The notes below the pieces were generated by a model, which saw only the letters and a list, made by a program, of their open reading frames with translations, did no database searches and was not told the origin of the DNA. From Echiichthys vipera (Eukaryota > Chordata > Actinopteri > Perciformes > Trachinidae): a stretch of 64,000 bases of DNA. The position numbers were made by a program, and so were the translations under genes. Shown here piece by piece: positions 48,667-60,190 of this stretch (position 1 is the first letter of the stretch; every line of letters begins with the position of its first letter). The stretch lies in NCBI GenBank assembly GCA_963691815.1, contig OY829660.1:5395052-5459051 (forward strand), read 5' to 3'.

Positions 48667-51600
48667 GTGAGTTGAATCAGTACTTGTTAACAGTTATCTT
48701 GGAGATTCTCAAACTGTGGGTGTGGCAAATGCAGAGTTTGCTGCAGCATTGCTTAATGGTTTCATTGCACAAGAAGCGCTAACAGATATTGCTCTTAGTC
48801 ATTGTCTTGTGCATTATTTTATGCAACCGCCAACGAATCAAATGATCAATTTTTATTTGTTACTTTTTCCAACATTTCAAAAAGTCTGTGTCCAGCAGAA
48901 TGGAGTCAAAGATCCATTCAAAACAAATACAATTCACAAATACAATAATTGTTCTTGATGATTCGTATTAATCATCTCGTTGGCTGCTTTGCTTGTCTAA
49001 CGAACAATTTGAAGCAAATCAATTCACCTGAATTAAGATTACACCAGCACATCCACAATGAGACAATTATAATGTTGATGATGATAATCTTTAGATCATA
49101 ATTCCCCTCACCACTATTGCAAACAGTGCACATATTTATTGTAGTGACACTGATCGGCAGAGGACTGATGTATGTTACGTTGATATCAACAACATTGTGT
49201 AAGATTATTATCTTGAATACGACTGTTGAGAAATAATAATGCTAATACAAATAAAATAATACTAGAATTTCACTCGGTGGAAAAACTGATGCACATACTT
49301 CTTGAACTGTCCTGTAGTCCTGTTGAACACACAGCAGCAAATATTATTAGTCCCATATTTGGATGAATAATTCCCCAAGAGGCACCAACACATGCGTCCA
49401 TGGAGAAAGTTAAGTACCCAAGCACCGACAGCACAAACACGGCCGAGAGCTGAGGTGCCGTGACGGTAGTGGAGAAAACAGACAGCTAGCAGCTAACATT
49501 AGCCTCCTGAGAGGGCTGCCACCTGTCACTCAAAGCAGCCACGCCCTTAATTTTACAGACTTTAAGCCTTTAAAATCATTTAAACTGGTGAGTTTTATAT
49601 GTTTTCCTCCTCAATACAGTTGTCATGAATAGGGAAATTAGCTACAGAGACCAAAAGCTTTCTTTGTACCAGGCTGTAAACATGTTTATGTCTGCTGTAG
49701 TTGGGCATTTTAACATGGGGCTCCGCTTGAAACATACGTATGAACATAAACTGTACTTACCCTATAAGTATATACACAAACAAATGTAGAGTGGAGAGCT
49801 AAGAGATCCACAAGATTTGCTCTTTCTTGCCTTTCAACCAAAGCCACGTAAACGACACAACTACACCATTAATTGTAAACATGAGTGCTGCTGCTTCTTG
49901 TCTTGCAGTGGAAACTTTGGCTGAACAATCCTCTTTAATTAGGCTTTTTCTTTACCCAAGGCAAGTAAGCTTGCTGTGATGGCAATACATCACTGAGTCA
50001 ACAGACCACAGTCCAGGAAAATACGGATTTACAGAAGCGCGTAGTCAATATGAAATGTATGTTCACTCCTAGAGGATATTTTGCTAGTTCAGGACGAACG
50101 TGTTATGCTGTGCAACAAATGTCTGGGAAGTATTTCTATTCCTACATTAAATAAAATGGCGAACAGCGTGTTTTGCAGCTTAATGTGAATCAGTAGAACT
50201 GGCCAGTGAATTATGACACAATTCTACTGTGATGAGAGTAGGAGACCCCTGCTGTGTGTGATACCCCCACAGATGTAATCCAACAATGTTGATCAGTCAA
50301 AATAATATGCAGTGAGTGCCTCGACCTATTTTGATGTCAAATCCCCGTCACCAATGATTTACTATCTGAAAGCACAAGTGGTCCTCCTCAAGTATTCTTA
50401 ACCAATCCATGAACCAATTCACTTATTTGTCCAAATAAGTGATGTGTAATTGGCCTGAAGCTGCGTCTCCAATAAGAACATTTCTCTGGGTTGGGTATTT
50501 TTTATCAGTTTGGCGTATGTCGAGACAGAGCTGCATTCCTGTGTAATCTTGCCAGCATTTCTCTGCTGACTGTTGGCTTTTATCTACTCTTGAGCTTATG
50601 AAATCACAACATGACTGCAGCAGTACGCTCTCGTTTTGCTGCAAACCAGATGTACATTTGGGTTAATCTTCTCATAGTCGGAGCATCATTTTCAAAATCC
50701 ACCCCAAAATGACAACAGAATCCCATCACTCAAAACAACCTATTTCTTGTGTGATTGAGGATGACAAAGCTGTTATTTTCTCTCTGCTTACTACCTGCAC
50801 ACGTTTGTACATCATTCCCTTTATTCACCCTGCAAACACAGTGTCCTTCAGAACAATAGGCGTCTTGCATTTCTCAAGTTTAATCTTTCAAATGTGTACG
50901 GCGAGATGCAGAGGGAAAACAGGCCTCTGTGTGTCACGTGGTTTTGGAAGAATTAGGTCAAAGCACTATTTTTTGTTTTGACGGAGTCTATTGTCTCAAG
51001 TCCTCCTCTGCTATGCCTTGTGGGCTATCATGTGCATCTAATCTATACTCTCAGCCAGGCTTCCCAGTCATCTGTTTCTCCTCGTCTCGCTGCTGCAGAG
51101 GAACAATGGCTTAAAAAAACAGGCAGTAAAAGTAAAGTGGATTGATGTCAGAGGCCTCAGTGGTTGATGACTCGTTGATTTCATGTCAGAGATCCTGAAA
51201 ATTGTATCTGCGCCACGAATACCCCAAATACTAATAGCACACAGGCAGAACAGTTACTCCTGGCGTCAAGATCAATTTCTTTTTTTCACACTTCTTTACT
51301 CAATAGGTTCACAGGCCTGTGAACATTATAAAGTGAAATTGAATATGTTATTTAAAGTCTTGTTTGTCAGTATGCAACGTGTGACTGTACTAGTTAACAA
51401 CATGTTTCTTCATGTTAGTCCCACCAAGAAAAATTCCTGTACATTTACAGCACCTTTCCAGATGTTTCTGCACAAATATCTCCTCTGGAAATGACCATAC
51501 ATTTTTGTGCTTTCCAAATTTTTATTTCTGCTACCTGCACACACCGACTAATATCTTTGTATGGCTGGTGTTAAAACATCAGTTTAACTGTAGAAGAACA

Positions 51601-51736
51601 TGTTGCCCTCTGTTATGCCACAGATTCGATCTCCTCAGAGTGTCGTTAAGCCCATGGGACACATAGTCAGGGAAAGGAGTTGTGTGTATGTAGTACACGA
51701 ATAATCCTCACAAAAGCCTCTTGTGCTATTTCGCAG
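48667..51736 (+). other. itgb1: itgb1 intron between PSI exons (3.1 kb)
   Basis: AT-rich, no convincing gene, RNA or repeat; weak fish-repeat-like stretches only. The 103-residue frame at 51183 and antisense frames lack any recognisable domain. Confidence 0.6.
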
Positions 51737-51959
51737 GACTTCCTCACTGTGGGTGAGTCCAAGTCGGCTCGCTGTGATGATCTGGAGTCCCTGAAGAACA
51801 GGAAATGTCCCGCAGCCGCAATTGAGAACCCGCGTGGAAAAATCAACATCGACAAGAACAAGCCCGTCACCAACCGCAAGAAGGACGTGCCTGAGAAACT
51901 GAGTCCCGAGGAGATCACCCAGATCCAACCCCAGAAACTCACCCTGACCCTCCGATCTG
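51737..51959 (+). CDS. itgb1: itgb1 coding exon: PSI end and hybrid domain start
   Basis: Acceptor tatttcgcag, donor CGATCTG|gtaaat; 223 nt; residues 52-125. Contains KSARCDDLESLKNRKCP, IENPRG and PEEITQIQPQKLTLTLRSG, all close to vertebrate beta-1. Confidence 0.96.
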
Positions 51960-52316
51960 GTAAATATTCAACTTCTGTAGCAAAACCAAGAATGAAATAC
52001 GATGCAAAAACAGGGTTTTATTGACCGCAGGGCTGCAGCTATTGTTTATTTTAGTAATAAAGTATTCTACCGTCGATTTTAATACATCGATTTATCATGT
52101 AATCACATAAGAAGACTGGATAGGCTCAACATTGCCACTGTGCTAAGCTAGTTGTGTTTGATCACACTTTCTGTCTTTGTCTCTGGCCTGTCTTCTCTCT
52201 TTGCCCCAAAAATAGTTTGGAGTAATCAAGTTACTCGAGGAATCTTGAGTCAAACAGCTCTGGAGAAAACTCAGAGGTCATTATTTTGTGTTTCAGAAAA
52301 GACCTCTAGTATAGAC

Positions 52317-52780
52317 TAGAGATGCACCAATCCAATACCTGGATTAGTCTGATATTGACTAATTAGCTAGATCGGATATCGGATGAATCGGGCCGATCCA
52401 GCATCCGATCCATTCATTTCTTAATGCAACACAGTTACAGCGATCTAGTCACTTCAATTCTCTGTTTGCAACATCGGTTAGGGTTTTATATAACATTTTA
52501 AAATATCTGTTTGCAGTGCACTTTACATGGAAGTGCTCCTTATTTATTTTTGCTGCTAATGTACTTTGGTATTTGTTAATAATATGTAATTAAGTACATT
52601 TATATCTTTTTTAACAAGGCTAAATGTTTATGTTAAGCCTGATGCCTTCACTCACATGGCAAAGTATAAGCTTCATCCATTCAACAGTAGGATCAGATCA
52701 GTGTCGGGTATCAGCCGATGCGCTCAGCCCAGGTATCGGTATCGGATTGGAACGGACAAAACTGGATCGGTGCATCTCTA
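52317..52780. mobile_element. hAT-type MITE
   Basis: Ends tagagatgcaccaatcc and ggatcggtgcatctcta, inverted; flanks gtatagac (52309-52316) and gtacagac (52781-52788), an 8-bp duplication with one change. 464 bp, internal ggatcgg/ccgatcc repeats, no coding capacity. Confidence 0.88.
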
Positions 52781-52927
52781 GTACAGACCAAAAACAGGAT
52801 TCCTTGTTGTAGCAGAAGACCCACAAAATGAATGAATGAGTAGTAAGAAGATTCAAATAATGGTGTTTTATATGTTGTCCCAATCTCTTCAATTCCACTA
52901 AAAATAATTTATGTTTTTTTCCTCAAG

Positions 52928-53098
52928 GTGAGCCCCAGACTTTTGAGCTGAAATTCAAGCGTGCTGAGGACTACCCCATCGACCTGTATTACCTTATGGA
53001 CCTCTCCTTCTCCATGAAGGATGATTTGGAAAACGTGAAGAACCTTGGCACTGACCTCATGAGGGAAATGCAAGAGATTACCTCTGATTTCAGGATTG
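52928..53098 (+). CDS. itgb1: itgb1 coding exon: beta-I domain with MIDAS loop
   Basis: Acceptor tttcctcaag, donor AGGATTG|gtaaga; 171 nt; residues 126-182. YPIDLYYLMDLSFSMKDD carries the DxSxS MIDAS motif (D150, S152, S154) and the ADMIDAS aspartates D157 and D158, needed for metal-dependent ligand binding. Confidence 0.97.
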
Positions 53099-53187
53099 GT
53101 AAGAAAAACCTCATAATAATCCACGGAAAAGCGTATGTACAGTGTGTGATTTGTACACTTCTGAATGAAATGCGTTCTCCTTTTTAG

Positions 53188-53426
53188 GTTTTGGCTCATT
53201 TGTGGAGAAGACAGTCATGCCTTACATCAGCACCACGCCAGCCAGGCTCCTCAACCCCTGCACAGGGAACCAGAACTGTACCAGCCCCTTCAGCTATAAG
53301 AACGTCCTGAAGCTGACGGACAAAGGAGACGATTTCAATCAACTTGTCAGTCAGCAGCAGATCTCAGGAAACCTGGACTCTCCCGAGGGCGGCTTTGATG
53401 CCATCATGCAGGTGGCCGTCTGTGAG
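53188..53426 (+). CDS. itgb1: itgb1 coding exon: beta-I domain, specificity loop
   Basis: Acceptor ctttttag, donor TGTGAG|gtagga; 239 nt; residues 183-262. The disulfide-bounded specificity-determining loop is CTGNQNC (C207-C213), followed by TSPFSYKNVLKLT; NLDSPEGGFDAIMQVAVC holds MIDAS E249. Confidence 0.97.
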
Positions 53427-53759
53427 GTAGGAAGGGGCTACATTTCTGTATTCTTATTTCTCCATGTAATTCTGCGGAAGTGATTAATGGCAATAACTTT
53501 CTTTGAAATGCGTCCAGTATTGTATTTAGCACTGCAGCCTCTTTTGCCAGCAGTATTCCTCCCAGTCGAGGCGCAGTGTATCTGAGTGTAAGGATCCTTT
53601 CTTTGCACACCTTGCCACTGCTTCAGCCACTCCTGTTCAGCCTGTCCTATCCTAAAGGAAAGTTAGTCTATGAAAGCTGCACAAGTGTAGCTCCACACAT
53701 TGTTGGCATAATTCAGAAATGCACTGTATATATATAATATACTGTATTTTAGACGATAA

Positions 53760-53938
53760 GATGATTGTGTTAAGACAGATGACTGTCCTCCGTGGAGCTG
53801 GCTCTGTCCGACGTTCCTGCCTGTTGTGGCGAGGGTTTTTGTTGCCACCGTACTCTATGGGGGAATTGTTGGGCTATACCTGCTCTGGAAAGTGTCCTGA
53901 GATGACTTTTGTTATAAATAAAATTGAATTGAATAGAT
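53760..53938 (+). mobile_element. Retroelement 3' end with AATTGAAT tail
   Basis: Contains gaagg-free ggcgagggtttttgttgcca, cctgagatgacttttgttat and terminal aataaaattgaattgaat, the common 3' end of a fish SINE/LINE family. Left limit uncertain. Confidence 0.6.
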
Positions 53939-54278
53939 AACACAAAGCTACGCTTCACAACAAACTGTCCCTCTGTGAAGATCCACCCTCTCCTGGTAAC
54001 ATACTGCAAGATTGTAGAACAGGATTTCCAAACAAAACCCTAACAACAGCAAAAACAAACTCTTTTAGTAGACTAAACTGTCGGTGCACGGTTGCCCCGT
54101 TCGATTACATTGCAGTGTGGTTCACAGCGGCCAGGCTGCCGCATTCGCACTCAATACTGGAAACATTTCAAAAAAAGTTTTTGCCTTTATTTTGGGGAAA
54201 TAGGGTGAGCCTTTTTTTAGGTGTAAATGTGTCAAATATTAATGAGAAGTCTCTTTTTTTTTTCCTTCTCCTTCCCAG

Positions 54279-54434
54279 GATCAAATCGGTTGGAGGAACG
54301 TGACTCGTCTGCTGGTGTTTTCTACCGATGCTGGTTTTCACTTTGCTGGAGACGGCAAACTGGGCGGCATCGTCCTGCCCAACGATGGGAAGTGCCACCT
54401 GGAGAACAACATATACACCATGAGCCACTACTAT
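54279..54434 (+). CDS. itgb1: itgb1 coding exon: beta-I domain
   Basis: Acceptor ccttcccag, donor TACTAT|gtgtgt; 156 nt; residues 263-314. IGWRNVTRLLVFSTDAGFHF and DGKLGGIVLPNDGKCHLENN are almost unchanged from human. The donor GTGTGT departs from the usual GTRAGT. Confidence 0.97.
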
Positions 54435-54620
54435 GTGTGTAGTTTATTCATTTATTTAATATGCACAATGTATCCAGGGAGAGTTGACTGAGCAGGTGTA
54501 TTTTTTTTCAGCTTTGACTGTTTGTCTGAGATGTGAAATGGTGGCTGAATGCTGCTTTTGTAAAGAATTCTGTGTGTGTGTGTGTTTCTACCTTTTTTTT
54601 GTTGTTGAATCCTTCGATAG

Positions 54621-54716
54621 GACTACCCCTCCATTGCCCATTTGGTTCAGAAACTGAGTGATCACAACATCCAGACCATATTTGCCGTCACTGAGGAATT
54701 CCAACCTGTTTACAAG
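54621..54716 (+). CDS. itgb1: itgb1 coding exon: beta-I domain
   Basis: Acceptor ccttcgatag, donor TACAAG|gtaaac; 96 nt; residues 315-346: DYPSIAHLVQKLSDHNIQTI and FAVTEEFQPVYK. Confidence 0.97.
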
Positions 54717-54813
54717 GTAAACTACGTTGTCATACACTTCAAAGATAAGACACACATTTATCTTTTGTCCCATCTGTTCTTACCTTCAACCGTTCTCTCT
54801 TCCTCTCTTTCAG

Positions 54814-54903
54814 GAGCTGAAAAATCTAATTCCCAAATCAGCAGTTGGCACGCTGTCCTCCAACTCCAGCAACGTGATCAAACTCATTATTGATGCTTAC
54901 AAC
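54814..54903 (+). CDS. itgb1: itgb1 coding exon: beta-I domain, end
   Basis: Acceptor tctctttcag, donor TACAAC|gtgagt; 90 nt; residues 347-376: ELKNLIPKSAVGTLSSNSSN and VIKLIIDAYN; N-glycosylation site NSS. Confidence 0.97.
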
Positions 54904-55012
54904 GTGAGTCAAACGGCACCATCTTTTTAAAAGATAACTTGTATGCACAGGTTGGGATTGACCTCTATCATTCGAGCCTACAGTGATTGTTTGATCTCTC
55001 TTATTTCAACAG

Positions 55013-55153
55013 TCTTTGTCTTCTGAGGTCATTCTGGAAAACGGCAGGCTGCCAGAGGGAGTTTCCATCAACTACAAGTCTATCTGTAAGAACGGGGTGG
55101 AGGGAACCGGGGAGAACGGCAGGAAGTGCTCCAACATCTCCATCGGAGACGAG
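55013..55153 (+). CDS. itgb1: itgb1 coding exon: hybrid domain return
   Basis: Acceptor atttcaacag, donor GACGAG|gtacat; 141 nt; residues 377-423. SLSSEVILENGRLPEGVSIN and GTGENGRKCSNISIGDE; the NIS glycosylation site is conserved. Confidence 0.97.
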
Positions 55154-55687
55154 GTACATACGACCCTTTTGGTATCACTGATTTCACTTGAGAAATTGAG
55201 ACATTTGTTTGATCATATTCACTGAAGCCGACACTACGCTCTGATGGAACAACATAAACGAGAAAAAACGAGTGCAGGTAGAGCTTGTTGTTTGTTTTGC
55301 AAAAATCCACATCGCCCGTATCATCCTGTCCACTCAGCGCGGAGCTGAAACTCAGGCACAGTTTGTGCACACGCCACAGATCCCCCTTCGCGCATGTTAT
55401 AGTATCACAGGCACACGCCTCACGCTAGGCATATGCTTAATGACATTAGCAGTTGCTATCTATGAGTAAATTAGCCAGTCTACCACCATGTAGCTTATAC
55501 TCCATGCCGTTTATTGATGAGACAAGACTTGGGCGCATACACAGGAATCCGGTGCACGTGCACTGACGAGCACTCGATTGGAGGGGAGCGGAGGAGCTTG
55601 TTAGTAGTGGAGAGGGGCGTGAGAGTTGTAAACATTAGAAATTTGACTGAGTCAACTCGATCTGCCAGACTTGCCGACTGCAGCTTT

Positions 55688-55871
55688 AAGCCACTAACAC
55701 ACCAGTCGGACAGTTGGTCAAAGATGGGCCGACGGTGAGAGTCTGTCGGCTGTAGTCATTGCGTTGCGTTCAAGTGCAACTTTTTGGCCAAGACAAATGC
55801 CAAATGAGGTGATGCAACAGTTAGCCTTCGTCTGCAGTCCTTTGATGTCAGTTTGGTGTGTCTGGGCCTTA
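55688..55871. mobile_element. Possible MITE
   Basis: aagccactaacacaccagtc at the left and, inverted, ggtgtgtctgggcctt at the right; imperfect ends, target duplication not confirmed. Confidence 0.45.
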
Positions 55872-56197
55872 AAACATCTCAACTCATGGGGAACCCAGAT
55901 AGAAGGTGGAAGAGCACCATTCCTGGCAGCTGTGTTACTTTATAGCTTCAATGTCCTGTTTGTGGGGTGTGAAGTTGGTTAAAAAAACTATCTTCTTCTT
56001 GCTACATAAGCATCCTGTGCTGGTTGGGATAATTGACTGCTCCAAATTGAGACCTAAAGGGGGAATAAACATGCTTTTAGAAAAAGTAACTTCAAAAGAA
56101 ACAGTTAATGAAAACTGTGTCCTGAGTCCTGTCTGAAATGAAACATCCTCTTTAATAGTTTTAATGACCTCATAAACGCTCCTCTGGTGGTTTCCAG

Positions 56198-56400
56198 GTG
56201 TCTTTCAAGATTTCCATCGAATCCCAGAAGTGTCCTTCCCATGGCAGGTCTGAAATCATTAAAATTAAGCCACTGGGCTTCAACGAGGAGGTGGAGATTG
56301 TTCTCAACTTCATCTGCGACTGTCAGTGCGCTGCAAAAGGAGTTCCCGACAGTAAGGATTGCCACGAGGGCAATGGGACCTTCGAGTGTGGAGCCTGCAA
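56198..56400 (+). CDS. itgb1: itgb1 coding exon: hybrid end and first I-EGF
   Basis: Acceptor ggtttccag, donor GCCTGCAA|gtaagt; 203 nt; residues 424-490. KISIESQKCP, IKIKPLGFNEEVEIVLNFIC and CHEGNGTFECGAC. A MITE (H4) begins 19 nt past its donor. Confidence 0.97.
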
Positions 56401-56419
56401 GTAAGTATCCAGCCAGTAA

Positions 56420-57030
56420 GGGCGTGCTCACACTATCCTTTTGGCCGCGGCCAAAACCGGTTTTTCAGCTAAAGTCTAGTACCTTTAAGTAGTGTGAGCG
56501 CACCCGCTCCGCGCTCAACTGGGGCCAGCTGGCCCTCCACGGCCCGCTTGAAATAGGTGGGCTTTAGCGGAGCCGTTTGCACATGTACGAGCATGAGCGT
56601 GCGCACGTGTACGCGCACGAGCACGAGCCCTACGGCAGTAGCGTTATGTGTGCCTGTTCGGACATGTACATAGAAGGACGGACCATGCGCGGACATTTAA
56701 CAACAACAACAATGGCGGTGAAAGGTTCATGTTGGTGTGATGCGGAGGTGGAGTGTTTACTGCAGATTTGGTCGGATGAAAATATTCAAAAACAGTCGAC
56801 AAGACGCACAAAAACTCTGAGGTCTATGGAAAGATTTGTAAACAAAGCCACACACACGCGATCAATGCGTGTGACGTGTTACGGCTTGAAGGCGTATGGA
56901 CAGCAAGAAGTATTGGCCGAGGCCCTGGTAGTGTGAGTACAAACGGGGCTGGGGCGCGGGGGGGAGAGGGAGGGGGGACAAGTACCCTAAAGTCCGGGTC
57001 TCGGTCCGGGAGGATAGTGTGAGCGCGCCC
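56420..57030 (+). mobile_element. PIF/Harbinger-like MITE, copy H4
   Basis: Flanked by TAA on both sides (56417-56419, 57031-57033), the 3-bp TWA duplication of PIF/Harbinger. 611 bp. The frame starting at 56712 reads MAVKGSCWCDAEVECLLQIW then SDENIQKQ, resembling the first helices of Myb/SANT-like proteins of Harbinger transposons, then decays. Near-identical to H2 about 14 kb upstream. Confidence 0.93.
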
Positions 57031-57262
57031 TAAGATTCATAAAAGTGCGCAGTACCTTGTACCATAAAGCCTTAAAGGTTTATGGGTTTCCAACCACAAC
57101 TGTACATCTTTAACCCCTTTTTTGGGGTTTCTCAACCGAAATAACCACACCCATAGGTCAGACCAGTGTTACTAACTTAAAGTACTTGTTTCCCAACTCT
57201 AGTATATTTTTTTGTATTGCTGACCTTGTCAACTTTGGTTAACCTCCTATTTCCTTTGTCAG

Positions 57263-57501
57263 GTGTAATGATGGACGTATCGGGCGCAAATGCGAGTGCA
57301 GCAAAGACGAAGTGCGGACAGAGGACCTGGATACCAACTGCCGAAAAGACAATGGTACGGATATCTGCAGCAACAATGGTGACTGCGTCTGCGGTACCTG
57401 TGAATGCAACACGCGGGACAATCCTGCAGAGATCTACAGTGGCAAATACTGCGAGTGTGACAACTTCAACTGTGACCGCTCCAACAACAAGCTCTGCGGA
57501 G
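57263..57501 (+). CDS. itgb1: itgb1 coding exon: I-EGF 1-2
   Basis: Acceptor cctttgtcag, donor TGCGGAG|gtgagg; 239 nt; residues 491-570. Cys-rich: CECSKDE, DICSNNGDCVCGTCECN, IYSGKYCECDNFNCDRSNNK. Confidence 0.96.
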
Positions 57502-57587
57502 GTGAGGATGATAGAATTGTAATTATTTGAAGAACGAAACCTGTTTCAATGTAAACTCTGTGGTAACTGTTTCCTACGCTTTACCAG

Positions 57588-57810
57588 GACATGGCCGCTG
57601 CGAGTGCAGGAAGTGCATCTGTGATGCCAACTACACAGGCAGTGCCTGCGACTGCTCCCTGGAGACTACCACCTGCCTCGCCAAGAACGGCCAGATCTGT
57701 AACGGCCGCGGTACTTGTGAATGTGGAATCTGCAAATGCACCAACTCCAAATTCCAGGGTCCAACCTGTGAGATCTGTCCCACCTGCCCTGGCGTCTGCC
57801 CTGAGCACAA
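57588..57810 (+). CDS. itgb1: itgb1 coding exon: I-EGF 3-4
   Basis: Acceptor ctttaccag, donor GAGCACAA|gtgagt; 223 nt; residues 571-644. CECRKCICDANYTGSACDCS and GQICNGRGTCECGICKC; ends GVCPEHK with the last codon split. Confidence 0.96.
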
Positions 57811-58517
57811 GTGAGTCTAAGATGGCGTCCTGGCTAAAAATGTAAAATGCCATCTTAAAATATAGGGTTCCCACTGGTCACAGATATTCTGAAGTAACAT
57901 TTAAGCTAAGGGACTTAAAGTAGTAGTGATTAAAATTCTACTTTTAATTCACAGAATCTCTACAGATGGATGACTTTGCGTTAATCTACTTTTTATCTAA
58001 ATGTTTTGCAACGTGCTTCATCAGTGCTACATCTGTCCGTTTCAACATTTATGATATAATATATTTTGCTGGGGGTTTTCTTTATCCTGAAGGCAATTTG
58101 GTCTAAAATGAACAATCTGCAGAAATTATGGGCAGATCCCATTATGTTTTATCCTTATTGTTTTTAAATTTGATAGCTTTAAGACCATCAACTTATAATA
58201 AAACAAATAAGGATTCAGTATTTCCCCACCACGCTTTTATTTCATGGTGTGTGTGTGAATGATTTGAAAGAGCGGTCATGCCTTAATGCTGGGACACCAA
58301 ATTCACAGAAAACACAAGTGAATACATTATGACAAATCCAAATAAAGAAAGCTTTGTGGAGGCAAGACACGCGCCTATAGGTGCCTCAGTTTTCTTAATC
58401 ATCCAGAGACACTGGTAAGAAACAAGTCAAAGACACCTCACATTATAACCAGTGTATGATCTGATGACTAGAATACAACGCACAGGTTGGATCAACCCTC
58501 CGTCTTTGTCTTCACAG

Positions 58518-58750
58518 AGATTGTGTTCAGTGCCGGGCATTCCAGGCCGGCGAGAAGAAGGACACGTGTGAGCAGGACTGCAGCTACTTCCAGCTGATCA
58601 AGGTGAAGGATCGTCTCAAGCTGCCCCAGCCTACAGACCAGAGCTTCCCACTGACTCACTGCAAAGAGCGGGACGCCAACGACTGCTGGTTCTACTACAC
58701 CTACGCCATCAGGAACGACACCAAGGAGGTCTACGTGGTGGAGGCGCTGG
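58518..58750 (+). CDS. itgb1: itgb1 coding exon: beta-tail domain
   Basis: Acceptor tcttcacag, donor GCGCTGG|gtacga; 233 nt; residues 645-722. DCVQCRAFQAGEKKDTC, CKERDANDCWFYYTYAIRND, ending VVEAL. Confidence 0.96.
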
Positions 58751-59540
58751 GTACGATTGGACGGCTACATTTTGCTTTGATTAAAATGTTATTATGTTAA
58801 TATTGTCTCTGGAAGATCCTTAGTGAAAGGTACCATGTGGATGTTTTGACTACTCGTAACACTATGGAACCATGTTTTTATCAGTGTGCTTTTCTTCCCG
58901 TGTGATTGTGATACACAGTCCTGCCGGTTGTTTACGTGCCAAGTAACACAGCAATGCACCAGCAGAAGGCAAAGAAGAAGAGAACAGCTAGCAGAAATGA
59001 TTGCAAGATTTTTCCCCAAAGAACTTTGAGGAAAGAAATGTATTCAGCATAACTGAAAGTCAAGGATACACACAATCACTTTTGGTGACACTAGATGGAA
59101 ACTTGTGTTTCACCCCTTTTTTTTTTTTTTTTTTTTTAGATTTACTTGGTTTGGATTTCTCCCCTTAATACATGAATCAGAAGTAGTGGTGGTAGTGAAA
59201 ATGGTGATAGTATGATGATATCTTATTATTAATATTAACGCCAGCCTTATTGCTGTGTTTTTGTTTTTCCTAAGTAAAACCAGGGCTGTCCCATATACCA
59301 TGTTTTGAGCTTGACAGTCCGCTCTGTGAGCATTGGCATTACATGCGGCCATAAACCGTGTTTATCTTTAAAAAATGACCAGTGTGCTGCAGTACAACCA
59401 CAGAGACCTCTACACACATTAGATGATTCTGTCAGACAGCACAGCGCTGCAGTGTTTCAGTAGAATTAGTAAATTAGGGGCTGGTGGACTTCCTTTGCTC
59501 AGAACACCACAGTGAATTTCAGCCTGGATGCAGGTTTCTT

Positions 59541-59672
59541 AGGGTGCACTCACTGTCCGTCCGCACCGCGCCCCATGCTTTAGGGTACTTGTCCCCCCCT
59601 CCCTCTCCCCCCGCTTGCCAGCCCCTTTGTACTCACACTGCCTGGGCCTCGGCCAGTGCTTCTTGCCTGCGA
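59541..59672 (-). mobile_element. PIF/Harbinger-like MITE, truncated copy H5
   Basis: Matches the H1 left end: agggtgcactcactgtccgt, then ctccctctccccccgcttgc and actcacactgcctgggcctc. It stops abruptly at about 59670, where foldback sequence begins. Confidence 0.75.
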
Positions 59673-59787
59673 CTGTTAGGTACTTTCCAGGATATCTCCA
59701 TTAATAGTTGTTACATGAAAAAAATTGTCTCGATGGCTTATTTGATGAGCAAATTTGCCGAAAAAGACCCGGAATTTCATTTTAACT
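59673..59787. mobile_element. Foldback element, terminal fragment FB5
   Basis: ctccattaatagttgttaca and tgtctcgatggcttatttga followed by gccgaaaaagaccc match the right arm of FB1-FB4. Joined directly to H5. Confidence 0.75.
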
Positions 59788-60190
59788 CCTGTTTTTGTCC
59801 CTTATTATGGATTAATTCTGGTCTTCAAAGGGGAATAAAATCATCAAAATCAGATCAGAAAATTACAAAAGTATACCTATTTCAAAACTTCGTTTGTATT
59901 TAGTTGAACCCTCACTAAATAGCTAGTTTATTTCACGGTTACAGTCTATTAAAGCTTCTACGTCATCACTGGTTTGTTCCCCTTCATCACAAATGTAGTT
60001 TTGACGGGTGAAGCCAAAAGAGCATCGGCGCTTCCACACTCTCATTCTGTTTCATGGGAAGCGTCGGTCTGTAAACGACCAACAACAGACTGTATAGAAC
60101 TGGTTGAGTCGAATCTGTGGGCTCCCTTGTTGTTTAACATCATTTCTCTGAAGTTCAGGAATGTATTTTCATTTGTTTCCCCTGTTACAG

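Larger units (their letters stand above)
58751..60190 (+). other. itgb1: itgb1 intron before the transmembrane exon
   Basis: Contains poly(T) at 59117-59138, a truncated Harbinger copy H5 fused to a foldback fragment FB5, and otherwise unremarkable sequence. Confidence 0.7.

Noticed and set aside
57581..57874. Antisense and alternative-frame readings over the I-EGF exons
   Set aside because: Shadows of GC-rich coding exons; the Cys-rich frame with correct splice phases is the real one.
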